Below, one piece after another: positions 43,644-53,366 of a DNA stretch of 64,000 bases. The translations under genes were made by a program, and so were the position numbers. The stretch comes from JAYZDF01 sp036337945 (GTDB lineage: Bacteria; Myxococcota; Kuafuiibacteriia; Kuafuiibacteriales; Kuafuiibacteriaceae). The first letter of the stretch is position 1. Every line of letters begins with the position of its first letter. Where the stretch lies: NCBI GenBank assembly GCA_036337945.1, contig JAYZDF010000045.1, positions 1 through 64,000 on the forward strand. Reading direction: 5' to 3'. Under the pieces are notes generated by a model. It saw nothing but the letters and a program-made list of their open reading frames with translations, made no database searches and was not told the origin of the DNA.

Positions 43644-46567
43644 ATCACATTCTTTCGATCTGTAAAAAAGAACTTCGAGCGTATTTTCTCTCGCCCGTCG
43701 CTCTTATCTTTCTGCTCATGTTCCTTTTTGTGACCTTATTCTGGTTCTTCAATATTGAACCTAAATTCTGGTCACGAAACCTCGCTGATATCCGACCTCT
43801 GTTTGAAATTTTTCCGGTCATGCTTATTTTTCTCGTCGCAGCGCTAACCATGCGGCTGTGGAGCGAAGAACAAAAGCTCGGTACCCTTGAAGTTCTGATG
43901 ACGATGCCCGTCAAGACTCACCATTTAGTCTTGGGCAAATTTCTTGCTGGCTTTACACTCGTTGGTCTGGCGCTCATCATGACGTTTCATGTCCCGCTCA
44001 TTGTTTCGTTACATGGGCAAATAGACTGGGGTCCAGTTGTGGGAGGCTACCTCGCAACCCTATTACTCGCGAGCACTTATCTTTCGATTGGTCTGTGCAT
44101 GTCCTCTATTACAGAGAATCAAATCGTAGCGCTTGTCAGCACGACAATCGTTTGCGGTTTACTTTATCTGGTTGGAAGCGATGCTATGACCGGGTTCGTA
44201 GCAAACGAAACGGGTGAGCTCATGCGAGCACTGGGGACAGGCAGCCGATTCGAGAGCATCGGACGCGGTGTCGTCGACTTTCGAGATCTGCTTTATTACG
44301 TCAGCCTCACGGTAATTTTCTTAGTTGTAAACACCACCATGCTGAGAGCAAAGCGGTGGAGCACGGGCGCACGAACGAAGAAGCAACGACTGAACCGACG
44401 CGCGTTCACCTGGCTCGTCGCGGCGAACTTAGCGGTTATGAATATTACGATGTTCACTGTTCGTACTCTTCGCCTTGATATGACCGAGCAAAACATCTTC
44501 AGCGTTTCTCCAGTCACAAAGGGTCTCGTCAAAAACCTCAGTTCACCTCTTCTGCTTCGGGGCTATTTCTCTCAAAAAACTCACCCTTTGCTGGCGCCGC
44601 TCGTGCCACAAATCAGAGATCTTTTGTCAGAGTATGGTGCTATTTCAGAGGGGCGTGTGACTGTTGAGTTTGTAGACCCGCAAACCGATGAAGCCACTGA
44701 GAAAGAAGCGGGACAAAGCTACAATATTCGTTCGTTTCCATTTCGCATGGCGAGTAAATACGAATCTGGAGTCGTTAATTCGTTTTTTAGTATTCTCGTC
44801 AAATTTGGTGACCAATACGAAGTGCTTAACTTCAACGACTTGATTGAAGTTAACGTAAGCGCAGATGGGGAACCAGAAGTGAAACTGCGAAACCTTGAGT
44901 ATGACCTAACTCGAGCGATTAAGAAGACCGCTTATGGCTTTGAAACACTCGAAGCCGTATTCGAAGATATGACCGCAGATGCCGAACTCACTGCCTACCT
45001 GAGCCCTGCGACGCTACCTCAGGAACTCGCAGCGATTCCCGATTATATTGAGCGCACTGCGAAAGAAATCGAGTCAAAATCAAGCGGCAAATTCAAGTTT
45101 CGTATCATTGATCCAACTACCCCCGAAAACAGTAACGTTGCTGAAGATATCGCTAAAAAGTTTGGCATCCGTGCGATGGCCCGTGACTTGTTCGGACAGG
45201 AGCGCTTCTATGCGCACCTTCTTCTCCGGGTCGGTGACACTTATCAACGAATTATTCCTCAAGGTGATACGACTGAAGCCTCCATCAAAACAGATCTGAC
45301 CTCGGCATTGAAGCGCGGAACACCAGGCTTTCTCAAAACCATTGGTTTATTCAAGTCACAGCACAATCCTCCAGACCTAAGCCAGCAATATCCAGGTATG
45401 CCCAAGCCTGAGCCAAAGGATATGCTCACCGTCGTTGCGGGGAAATTACGCGAAAACTTCACCGTTCGTAATGTAGACTTAGAAACAGGCAGCGTTCCTG
45501 GTGATATTGATGTTCTTCTGGTCCTCGACCCCATGGATCTTACGGACAAAGCGAGCTTCGCGATTGACCAACACCTCATGCGAGGTGGAGCAGTGGTCAT
45601 TCTAAGCGGTCGCTACTCTCTTGATCCAAATGGACTTGGCCGGGAGGGGATCAAACTGAAACGCGTTTCAAGCGGGCTAGATTCTCTACTCAAGAGTTAC
45701 GGCGTAACGATCGAAGACACCCTAGTCATGGATCCTCAAAACGAGAAGTTCCCAATTCCGGTGATGAAGGACCTTGGAGGATTCAGAGTTCAACAAATCC
45801 AACTCGTAAATTATCCTTTCTTCATCGATGTACGCTCGGACGGTATGAACCAAACAAGCCCGATAATGGGTGGCTTACCGTCTGTTACCATGCACTGGGC
45901 TTCACCTCTGAGTGTAACTCTTCCAGATGTTGATGACGATGAAGAGCAATCACGAGAAATGTTCAAACTCATTCAATCAACGCCCGACTCTTGGGTTCGA
46001 GCAGAATCAAGCGTTCAACCGAATTTTCAACTATACCCTGAAGTTGGATTTGCGGTTGGCGAGGAAAGAGCACGCCACACCCTGGCTGTAGCACTCAAAG
46101 GTCAATTTGAAAGCGCTTTCAAAGACCGCCCCAACCCACTGTATTCTTCAAGTGGCGACACTAATCAGCCGAACGCTGACTTTACCGGAAGAACGCTCAA
46201 GAAATCTCCCACCTCAAGTCGACTTGTGGTCGTCGGTACCTCCAATTTTGTAAATGATATTGTACTAAATCTAAGCAGACAAAGTGGAGGCGACAGAGCC
46301 ACGAGCAATCTACAATTTGTTGAGAACATTCTTGATTGGTCTGTCGCAGACGTCGACCTTCTTAGTATTAGATCGAGGGGCACTTTTGCGAGAACCTTAT
46401 TGCCGCGCTCCAGCGACGAACGCCAAATGTATGAGTTCGCAACATACGGTATCGCAGTATTTTTCTTACTCGCTCTCATCTTGTTGACTGCTGGTTCACG
46501 GCGTCGGCTGAAAAAGTTCGAACTTGTTAAGCGCGCGGATTCCTCTGCGCCTGCGTCAAATGCTTAA
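43640..46567 (+). CDS. ABC permease fused to GldG-like periplasmic domain
   Basis: 975 aa, GTG start overlapping the ATPase stop (GTGA). The first 240 residues are an ABC-2 type permease with about six membrane helices (VALIFLLMFLFVTLFWFFNI; VMLIFLVAALTMRLWSEEQK with its coupling-helix motif KLGTLEVLMTMPV; FLAGFTLVGLALIMTF). From about 250 a seventh helix (WLVAANLAVMNITMF) leads into a long GldG/ABC_transp_aux region (DMTEQNIFSVSPVTKGLVKN, LLSEYGAISEGRVTVEFVDP, GAVVILSGRYSL), closed by a C-terminal helix (IAVFFLLALILLTAG). GldF and GldG are usually separate genes, so this is a natural fusion. Confidence 0.85.
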   Translation: MNHILSICKKELRAYFLSPVALIFLLMFLFVTLFWFFNIEPKFWSRNLADIRPLFEIFPVMLIFLVAALTMRLWSEEQKLGTLEVLMTMPVKTHHLVLGKFLAGFTLVGLALIMTFHVPLIVSLHGQIDWGPVVGGYLATLLLASTYLSIGLCMSSITENQIVALVSTTIVCGLLYLVGSDAMTGFVANETGELMRALGTGSRFESIGRGVVDFRDLLYYVSLTVIFLVVNTTMLRAKRWSTGARTKKQRLNRRAFTWLVAANLAVMNITMFTVRTLRLDMTEQNIFSVSPVTKGLVKNLSSPLLLRGYFSQKTHPLLAPLVPQIRDLLSEYGAISEGRVTVEFVDPQTDEATEKEAGQSYNIRSFPFRMASKYESGVVNSFFSILVKFGDQYEVLNFNDLIEVNVSADGEPEVKLRNLEYDLTRAIKKTAYGFETLEAVFEDMTADAELTAYLSPATLPQELAAIPDYIERTAKEIESKSSGKFKFRIIDPTTPENSNVAEDIAKKFGIRAMARDLFGQERFYAHLLLRVGDTYQRIIPQGDTTEASIKTDLTSALKRGTPGFLKTIGLFKSQHNPPDLSQQYPGMPKPEPKDMLTVVAGKLRENFTVRNVDLETGSVPGDIDVLLVLDPMDLTDKASFAIDQHLMRGGAVVILSGRYSLDPNGLGREGIKLKRVSSGLDSLLKSYGVTIEDTLVMDPQNEKFPIPVMKDLGGFRVQQIQLVNYPFFIDVRSDGMNQTSPIMGGLPSVTMHWASPLSVTLPDVDDDEEQSREMFKLIQSTPDSWVRAESSVQPNFQLYPEVGFAVGEERARHTLAVALKGQFESAFKDRPNPLYSSSGDTNQPNADFTGRTLKKSPTSSRLVVVGTSNFVNDIVLNLSRQSGGDRATSNLQFVENILDWSVADVDLLSIRSRGTFARTLLPRSSDERQMYEFATYGIAVFFLLALILLTAGSRRRLKKFELVKRADSSAPASNA

Positions 46568-46578
46568 GGGACTCGTCA

Positions 46579-47568
46579 ATGAACAAAGTTAATCAGCTTT
46601 TACTCGCCTGCTTTATCGGCCAGGCTGTTATCTTCGCTGGATTACAAATCATCGCACCCTCCGGCGAGGAAAGAAGCGAAGCCTCACCGTTAGCAACTTT
46701 CAAATTCGGCGAAATCACTAGTATTTCGATTGAAGCGCCCGTCAATCAAGCGACATTCAAAGACAACAGTTTTACTCTACAAAAAACAGGAAAAGAGTGG
46801 ATACTTCTAGACGCCGAGGGATACCCATTGGAGCAAGAGAAAGTCGCAGGATTTATCGCGAAAGTGAAAAAAATTCGCACCTCTGAGCTTGTTGCAGAAA
46901 GTTCAAACTACTTCGCTCGCCTGAAGGTAGCAGATGATGAGTTTGAAAGAAAAATATCCCTGAAGACAGAACAGGAAGAGATCACTTTCTTCATTGGTTC
47001 AGCAAATGGTCAAGACAAGTGTCATTTCAGACTCGAAGGTGAGCAAAAAGTCTATTTGAGCGAGGGGCTCCTTCCGTGGGACATTTATGATGTCGCAGCA
47101 GGCTGGATATATCCTCGCTATTTCGAAGCCCCAGAAGACGATATCTGGAGTGTTTCTCTGAAAACAAAAGGAGAAACTCAGTTCGAGATAAATAAGAATG
47201 CAAATGGCGCATGGGCCCTACCGAGCGGACAGCTTGTACGAAACCAAAAAAGGCTAAAGGCTGTTCTCGCAAAGGCAAGCCGCATAATCATTGACCAACC
47301 TATCGGAAAATCGAGAGAGCCTGAATATGGTTTTGCTTCGCCTTTACACGAATTGACCATACGCACCGGAACGTCATCCATTACAGGGACCCTGCCCGCG
47401 AAACTGACCTCCGAAAAAATCACTTTTGGCGCTGAGAAGATCCTCGGAAACAATAAAGCCTATTTTGCGCAAAAAGGCCCCACTTCTTGGGTCGTCACTA
47501 TTCCTGAGTGGTCCCTATTCAAGCTCAATGAAGCCACCTTTGAGAACCTTCTCGCCAACGAAGAATAG
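46579..47568 (+). CDS. DUF4340 domain protein
   Basis: 329 aa with AAGGGA 8 nt upstream of ATG. Single N-terminal membrane helix or uncleaved signal (LLLACFIGQAVIFAGLQII), then repeated beta-rich segments: ITSISIEAPVNQATFK, SFTLQKTGKEWILLDAEGYP, EEITFFIGSANGQDKC, KVYLSEGLLPWDI. This is the usual composition of DUF4340 proteins, which are regularly found next to GldG-like ABC systems. Presumed periplasmic accessory to the fused permease, only 11 nt upstream. Confidence 0.82.
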   Translation: MNKVNQLLLACFIGQAVIFAGLQIIAPSGEERSEASPLATFKFGEITSISIEAPVNQATFKDNSFTLQKTGKEWILLDAEGYPLEQEKVAGFIAKVKKIRTSELVAESSNYFARLKVADDEFERKISLKTEQEEITFFIGSANGQDKCHFRLEGEQKVYLSEGLLPWDIYDVAAGWIYPRYFEAPEDDIWSVSLKTKGETQFEINKNANGAWALPSGQLVRNQKRLKAVLAKASRIIIDQPIGKSREPEYGFASPLHELTIRTGTSSITGTLPAKLTSEKITFGAEKILGNNKAYFAQKGPTSWVVTIPEWSLFKLNEATFENLLANEE

Positions 47569-47577
47569 GCGGCGAAA

Positions 47578-48522
47578 ATGAGACCGAGAGCAGGCCTTAG
47601 ACCATTTGCAATATGCCTATTTATATCCGTACTTGCATGCCAGTCCTCAGAACACTTCAGATTAAAGCGCAACCAAGCAGGTTCTTGGAAAGTAACCGAA
47701 TTTCATTTACTCCCCACTGAAACGCCGCCTGGTTTATCCGGCTTATCGCGAGTTTCGGAAGGACAAACAGTTTCGGTCGCAGAAAGGAACAACGTCTTGC
47801 TGCAGATCCTGTCTAGTACGCGCTCCGAAACCCTTCAAATTAAATCTGTTGGGATCCCAGAAATACCTCAGGGTCTCGACCTCGAAGCAATCGCTATTCT
47901 TACAAGCACATCAGCCTGGATAGGTACGGAAGCCAAGACACCCTATCGAGCGTCAGACACTCTGTTCAAAGTCTCGTTGCAAGGGGCGAAAGCAAAAGTC
48001 ACGGAAGAACTTCAAATGCCTTATGCGCAATTCTCGCGGATGCCTAAGACCCTGAATCGGTCAAACCGAGGGATTGAAGGTGTCTGCGCCAACAACAAAA
48101 ATCTTATCGTGGCCACAGAGCTTCCCTATACGGTTGATAATCAGAGGTTAGCGGCATTTAGTCATTATTCGCTTGCCTCACGAACCTGGGTGCCGTTTTA
48201 TGGTCCTCTTTTATCGAAAACTGGCAAAATCTCAGGAATTAGCTGTCTGAATAGCCTGAACGATAAACAACAAGTATTATTCGCAATTGAGCGACATTAT
48301 GGAGTTGCTCAAATCACCAAAGTTACGGTTCCCAACAAACTGAAAAAAGAGCAAGTGTTACAGGCCGAACGAATTGTCGACCTATCTCTTTTGTTCGACA
48401 AGATTCCTAACCTCGAAGGGATCGTGGCCGATAGCAATGACTCAGTGACCCTGATTTCGGACAACCAGAGCGCATCTGTGAAAGGTCAGGCTGTGTTGCT
48501 GACACTAAAACGTATTAGATAA
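47578..48522 (+). CDS. Lipoprotein, phytase-like propeller family
   Basis: 314 aa with signal peptide and lipobox SVLAC (Cys about 20). Motifs point to the family annotated as esterase-like activity of phytase: PGLSGLSRVSEGQTVSVAER, DLEAIAILTSTSAWIGTE, NRGIEGVCANNKNLIVATE, GISCLN and NLEGIVADSNDSVTLISDNQ. These recurrent EG/E...D patterns are consistent with a beta-propeller that binds phosphate or sugar phosphate; enzymatic activity is unproven. It is the last gene of the ABC-DUF4340 unit and ends 1 nt before the convergent kinase stop. Confidence 0.65.
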   Translation: MRPRAGLRPFAICLFISVLACQSSEHFRLKRNQAGSWKVTEFHLLPTETPPGLSGLSRVSEGQTVSVAERNNVLLQILSSTRSETLQIKSVGIPEIPQGLDLEAIAILTSTSAWIGTEAKTPYRASDTLFKVSLQGAKAKVTEELQMPYAQFSRMPKTLNRSNRGIEGVCANNKNLIVATELPYTVDNQRLAAFSHYSLASRTWVPFYGPLLSKTGKISGISCLNSLNDKQQVLFAIERHYGVAQITKVTVPNKLKKEQVLQAERIVDLSLLFDKIPNLEGIVADSNDSVTLISDNQSASVKGQAVLLTLKRIR

Positions 48523-48523
48523 A

Positions 48524-50218
48524 CTAACGGAGCTGCTTGAGCCAATAGACTAATAGGACCCCAACCAAGAACATGAGGATACTCACCATTATATTGCTTG
48601 CCGAGAGATGAAAAGCCTCGCTGGACTTGGTTTCCTTATCCTGGACGCGCTTTGCTTTCGATGAGTCCCTAGGAGCACTCATGTTTTTGGTAAGATGAGA
48701 GTTTATTGGCGCGGAGTCACCCGCTAACTCTCTTTTATTTTTCGTGTCTTGAAATACACGACCCGTAGAAAAGCCAGGTTGGTCTGAGCGTTCACGCTGC
48801 GTACGAACCCTTGAAACTTTAGACATCCCTAAAGCAATCTCTGTGTTAGGTTCCGGCGTCTCGGATTCGAACTCGCCTGTGGTCAGCCTTACATTCAGTG
48901 GTTCATTTGTTGTCGAACCCCACCCTTCTATCAAGTCATGGATATCCACTAGCGGCTGAGAAACCGGCTCTTCTTCCATCGAAACAAGAATGTTTTGAGC
49001 CTCAGCTAAAGTCACTTCTTCTGTTTCTAATTCTACCGCTTCTTCTAGAGTCTCTGGCTTAGCAGGGAAATCTACAAATTCAGGATTAGACGTCGCATGG
49101 ACAGATGACGTTCTCGTATTCGGTCGTTTTTTTGTATCCTTACGCTGACCGAAGCTAACCATATCAAAACGAACATCCGATTTAGACATCTGAGGAATTT
49201 GACAGTCGTAAATCGAGGTTGTCTCGAACAGCGCGGACAGTTCCTGGTGCACGTCTTCTCCGACTCTCGCTTGTTCTAAAACTTTCTCACGCGCTGCTAT
49301 GACCTCCGCATAAATCGCTTTCAGTTCTTTTCGTATGGTTTCAGGTCCAATTTCAAGACCGGCGTGAGCAATCACTTCGTTTATAGCATGTTGAAACTCT
49401 TCAGCGTGTTGATAACGTCGAGCAGGGTCTCGTTGCAGCGCGCGCATAACCAAGGAGTCAAGAACTGGAGATAATTGTTCAGAAACTTTAGACGGGCGAG
49501 GAATCGGTTTTTCGCGAATCGCTTTCATGATTCGGCCCGGGCTATGTCCCGTAAAGAGAGGTTCTCCGGTGAGCGCCTCCCAAGCAATAATTCCGAGGCT
49601 GAAAATATCAGAACGGCTATCCAGCTTCTTGCCGAGCGTTTGTTCCGGCGACATATACGGAAATTTTCCTTTTACAATACCCGTCTGTGTTTCGAATCCA
49701 CGATCTGAGGCTTTGGCGATGCCAAAATCCATGAGTTTGGTGTGACCGTCGAAGGAAAGCATGATGTTATGCCCAGTAACGTCTCGGTGAACGAGGCTGA
49801 GCGACTTGCCTTCATCGTCGGTTAATCGATGCGCGGCATCCAATCCGCTCGCAACTTGAGCAATAACGCGTAAAATAGCACCCACCGTCAGCGGCTTATT
49901 CAGTCGTCCAGATTCCAATAGAATATCTGTAAAATTTTCTCCAAATACGTATTCCTGTGCCAGGCAGTACACGTTATCCGATTTTCCCAATCCAAAGATT
50001 GAGACTACATTCTTGTGTTCTATTTTCGACGCGATCCTCGCCTCACTAAAGAACATCGAAAGTGAGTCTCTCCGCCGCGTTAGGTGAGGTAACAGAATCT
50101 TAAGTGCTATCAAGCGAGGATTATCAGTTTCTGCTAAATCGCGAGCAAGATACACATTGGCAGACCCACCGGCACCCAGCGGCATTAGAAGCTGAAACTG
50201 TCCCAGTCTTATCGCCAC
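48524..50218 (-). CDS. Tail-anchored Ser/Thr protein kinase
   Basis: 564 aa, GTG start. Complete Hanks kinase (about 8-285): GAGGSANVYLAR, Lys40 in IALK, Glu59, H144-R145-D146 in VHRDVTGHNIML, DFG 164-166 and PYMSPEQTLGKKL, so catalytically plausible. The linker (about 300-525) is polar and disordered; the C-terminus has one hydrophobic helix (IMVSILMFLVGVLLVYWLK) ending four residues later, so the enzyme is anchored by its tail with the kinase cytoplasmic. It starts 5 nt after the pseudokinase gene and forms a pair with it, behind eno. Confidence 0.9.
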   Translation of the reverse strand: MAIRLGQFQLLMPLGAGGSANVYLARDLAETDNPRLIALKILLPHLTRRRDSLSMFFSEARIASKIEHKNVVSIFGLGKSDNVYCLAQEYVFGENFTDILLESGRLNKPLTVGAILRVIAQVASGLDAAHRLTDDEGKSLSLVHRDVTGHNIMLSFDGHTKLMDFGIAKASDRGFETQTGIVKGKFPYMSPEQTLGKKLDSRSDIFSLGIIAWEALTGEPLFTGHSPGRIMKAIREKPIPRPSKVSEQLSPVLDSLVMRALQRDPARRYQHAEEFQHAINEVIAHAGLEIGPETIRKELKAIYAEVIAAREKVLEQARVGEDVHQELSALFETTSIYDCQIPQMSKSDVRFDMVSFGQRKDTKKRPNTRTSSVHATSNPEFVDFPAKPETLEEAVELETEEVTLAEAQNILVSMEEEPVSQPLVDIHDLIEGWGSTTNEPLNVRLTTGEFESETPEPNTEIALGMSKVSRVRTQRERSDQPGFSTGRVFQDTKNKRELAGDSAPINSHLTKNMSAPRDSSKAKRVQDKETKSSEAFHLSASNIMVSILMFLVGVLLVYWLKQLR

Positions 50219-50223
50219 GGCAC

Positions 50224-51993
50224 TTATTTACTCATACCGAAGAATTTCAGGAAACGATCTCTCGTTTGATTTGTCTTCTGTGGAGCGAGACTAGGTCTCG
50301 GAAGACGCTGTTCATGAGTTACTAGAAATAACTCTTCCGACATGGAGCCGTCATGCTGGATAAGCACAGATTCGCCGCGCGCAGACACAACATTGTTCGG
50401 TAGGAATTGGCTGTTTTCTAACACCGAGTCTAGGTTTTCATTGAAAAGTCTCGAGCCTTCGAGAAGTACGATCTGTTGATCTCTGTAAATTCGGGTGGTG
50501 AGACTTTTCCAAATAACGCGGGCGCCATCACTATCTCCTAACCGGAGATAGAACTCATTGGACCTCATATCCATAACTTCGGCGATTTGGTCTTCAACAA
50601 TATTGAAGGCTCGTAGTAAAGGGTCATATCTGAGCAAAAAGCTAAGACCCTTACCTTGTAATCGATAGGTACCTTTCGCGAGATGATCTGCTGGTGACGG
50701 CGCTACAGATAAAAGAGGTGGAATTGTAGGTTCCTCTTTGTCCAACGAAGGAACCTGAACCTCGCCTTCGTCGGTCGGTTGAGATGGTTCCTCTGTAGGG
50801 AAAAGAGCGCTTGATGGCAACCTTGGAGGCGCCTCTCTAAATTCTACTGTTGATTCGTAGACTACGTCGTCTAACAACACGGCTCCAGTTGTCGGGAAAC
50901 TGGCGCTATGCGGACGCGATTTTTTCCGAGTGACCGCATTTCCTAAAAGAGCATTTCGCATTTCCGCGGGATCTAATTCAGCTTCAAACTCGGGAACGTC
51001 CTCTGGCTCAGTGATTTCAGTAGTAATTCTTCCGGACTCAATAGAGGAATTATTAGCCGCTTCAAACAGGTCGGGTAACTGTACGAAAACCTGGGATTGC
51101 AGATAAGTTCCTACTGTCATCGACGGGTTTAACTGTTTCGCGATCGCTTCCAACTCAGCGCGAATTGCCTCACAGTCTCGAGGCCGTTCGTTGACGTCGA
51201 AAGATGTCATCTTTACTAACAAATTGACGAGTTCGTCGGGCACGAGTTCCAGCGGTGTTTTTTTGCACATGTTCCGCACCAGCTGAGGTTGATTGACTAC
51301 AATTGACGGTCCTTCAGGAAAAAGCCTTCGTCCACAACACGACTCAATCAATATTGTTCCAAGCGAAAAAATATCAGACGTAGGCATAGCGTCTTGCTCT
51401 AAGTACATCTCAGGCCCGAGATATCCGAGTTCGAGTGAGCTAGGAATAAGTGAGCCTTTTGCGTTTCGGTCACTTGCAGTCCTTAAGCCTATGTCAGCTA
51501 GCTTGACCTCGCCATCACGAGTAAACAAAATATTCGCTGGCGTGAGCCGCCCGTGAACAATCGGTAGTTTGGAATTCTCATGCGCAACGTGAAGCGCTGA
51601 GGCTATACTTATTCCCATCTCTAATACCGCACCCAGCGGGAGCAAAGGCGCTGATACGAGATGACCGATTTGAGAGAGCGCGATACCGTCTACAAGCTCG
51701 AGGCTTATGTAGGTTAGACCGTCTATTGTGCCTTGGGAAAGTACTTTGATGATATTAGGGTGCCCTACGGAAGACGACAGATGGGCTTCGTCACTTAAGA
51801 GCTCGTGAGCGGCTTTAAATCCCCGATAACGCGGATTAACTCGTTTGATTATGCAGGCCTGACGCTCTCCAGAGTCCTTAAGCTCACCTGCAATCCAGAC
51901 CTCTACCATCTGCCCGCCGCCTATTTCTCCGAATAAAAGAAACTGCCCGAACGGAAGGCCATCTAACGATGATTTTTGATCAGTAGTAACCAC
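50224..51993 (-). CDS. Ser/Thr pseudokinase with extra C-terminal domain
   Basis: 589 aa, GTG start. The kinase fold is recognisable (GEIGGGQMVEVWIAG, Lys50 in CIIK, Glu69, YLGPEMYLEQDA, SDIFSLGTILIESCCGRRLF), but the catalytic loop is VHGRLTPANILF: Arg149 stands where the catalytic Asp of HRD belongs, and DFG is DIG (167-169). Phosphotransfer is therefore unlikely. After a polar linker a beta-rich domain (about 445-560: GTYRLQGKGLSFLLRYDPLL, EFYLRLGDSDGARVIW, RIYRDQQIVLLEGSRLF) of unknown family follows. No TM helix. It lies between eno (20 nt) and the active kinase (5 nt), suggesting a regulator or scaffold for the latter. Confidence 0.85.
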   Translation of the reverse strand: MVTTDQKSSLDGLPFGQFLLFGEIGGGQMVEVWIAGELKDSGERQACIIKRVNPRYRGFKAAHELLSDEAHLSSSVGHPNIIKVLSQGTIDGLTYISLELVDGIALSQIGHLVSAPLLPLGAVLEMGISIASALHVAHENSKLPIVHGRLTPANILFTRDGEVKLADIGLRTASDRNAKGSLIPSSLELGYLGPEMYLEQDAMPTSDIFSLGTILIESCCGRRLFPEGPSIVVNQPQLVRNMCKKTPLELVPDELVNLLVKMTSFDVNERPRDCEAIRAELEAIAKQLNPSMTVGTYLQSQVFVQLPDLFEAANNSSIESGRITTEITEPEDVPEFEAELDPAEMRNALLGNAVTRKKSRPHSASFPTTGAVLLDDVVYESTVEFREAPPRLPSSALFPTEEPSQPTDEGEVQVPSLDKEEPTIPPLLSVAPSPADHLAKGTYRLQGKGLSFLLRYDPLLRAFNIVEDQIAEVMDMRSNEFYLRLGDSDGARVIWKSLTTRIYRDQQIVLLEGSRLFNENLDSVLENSQFLPNNVVSARGESVLIQHDGSMSEELFLVTHEQRLPRPSLAPQKTNQTRDRFLKFFGMSK

Positions 51994-52013
51994 CTAAGCA
52001 CCTAAGGGGGAGC

Positions 52014-53297
52014 TTACTCCTCTGACTGAAATAAATCTAGTCCAGCATAGCGAGCCGCTGGTCCTAAGTCCTCTTCAATCCTGAGAAGTTGGTTATACTT
52101 AGCTGTACGATCGGAGCGTGACGCCGAGCCTGTCTTTATCTGGCCTGCATTGGTAGCAACAGCAAGATCAGCAATCGTTGAGTCTTCTGTCTCACCTGAG
52201 CGATGACTTACAATAATCCCGAATTGGTTCTGTCGAGCAAGAGAGATCGCTTCGAGCGTTTCGCTCAATGTACCAATTTGATTCACCTTGATGAGAATAG
52301 AGTTGCCTGCTTTTTCTCGGATTCCACGCTCCAAACGTTCTACGTTCGTGACGTATAAGTCATCTCCGACCAACTGACATTTTGAACCTATTTTTGACGT
52401 AATATTTGCCCAACCGGCCCAGTCGTCCTCTGCGAGGCCATCTTCAATGGAAACGATCGGATACTTTTCGGAAAGCATTGAGAGATAGTCGACAAATTCC
52501 TCTGAGCTCATATCTCGACCCTCGGAACTAAGATGATAGCGTCCATCTTTATATAGTTCGGTTGCAGCAACATCTAATGCTAAGGCCATCTGTTTTCCTG
52601 GTTCATAACCTGCAGCTTCAATTGCTTGGAGCAGGAATTCGAGGGCTGCTTCGTTCGATGGTAAATTTGGTGCAAAACCACCTTCGTCACCCACCGCAGT
52701 GTTGAGTCCTTTGGCATTAAGGAGTTTTTTGAGGTGATGAAAGACCTCAACTCCCCACCGAAGCGCTTCCTTAAACGTTGGTGCACCTTTTGGAACAAGC
52801 ATGAACTCTTGAATATCGAGAGCGTTATCTGCGTGTTCACCACCGTTGATTACGTTCATGAGCGGGATGGGCATAATGGTAGCTGTTGCTCCGCCGAGAT
52901 AACGATATAGAGGCTGCTGACTATGAGCAGCAGCCGCTTTCGCACAAGCGAGTGACACACCGAGAAGAGCATTAGCTCCCAGATTTCCTTTGTTGGGCGT
53001 CCCATCGATTCCAATTAGCGTGCTATCGATATCGTACTGATCAAGTGCGTTGTATCCAAGTAAAGCGGGTGCGATCACGTTGTTAACCGACTCAACCGCT
53101 TTATGAACGCCTTTACCAAGATAACGCTGTTTATCGCCGTCGCGTAACTCGATGGCTTCATGAGCGCCAGTCGAAGCTCCAGACGGAACCGCAGCTCTGC
53201 CAAAAGCGCCCGACAGAAGTCGCACGTCAACCTCAACCGTAGGGTTGCCTCGGCTATCTAGAATTTCTCTTGCGTGAATATATTCAATCTCGGCCAT
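52014..53297 (-). CDS. eno: Enolase
   Basis: 427 aa from ATG 53297 (AGGG 9 nt upstream); the ATG two codons earlier is too close to the ribosome site. Interconverts 2-phosphoglycerate and PEP. Motifs: REILDSRGNPTVEVDV, AVPSGASTGAHEAIELRD, IPLMNVINGGEHADN, GDEGGFAPNL, SIEDGLAEDDWAGW, LVGDDLYVTN, IKVNQIGTLSETLEAI and SHRSGETEDSTIADLAV. It is upstream of the pseudokinase/kinase genes with only 20 nt between, so glycolytic output and the kinases may share a transcript. Confidence 0.97.
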   Translation of the reverse strand: MAEIEYIHAREILDSRGNPTVEVDVRLLSGAFGRAAVPSGASTGAHEAIELRDGDKQRYLGKGVHKAVESVNNVIAPALLGYNALDQYDIDSTLIGIDGTPNKGNLGANALLGVSLACAKAAAAHSQQPLYRYLGGATATIMPIPLMNVINGGEHADNALDIQEFMLVPKGAPTFKEALRWGVEVFHHLKKLLNAKGLNTAVGDEGGFAPNLPSNEAALEFLLQAIEAAGYEPGKQMALALDVAATELYKDGRYHLSSEGRDMSSEEFVDYLSMLSEKYPIVSIEDGLAEDDWAGWANITSKIGSKCQLVGDDLYVTNVERLERGIREKAGNSILIKVNQIGTLSETLEAISLARQNQFGIIVSHRSGETEDSTIADLAVATNAGQIKTGSASRSDRTAKYNQLLRIEEDLGPAARYAGLDLFQSEE

Positions 53298-53366
53298 TTG
53301 CATTTCCCTTCTCAGAGATCACATCCGGCTGCAAGTCCACAAAATTGTCATTGAAGAATGTGACTT

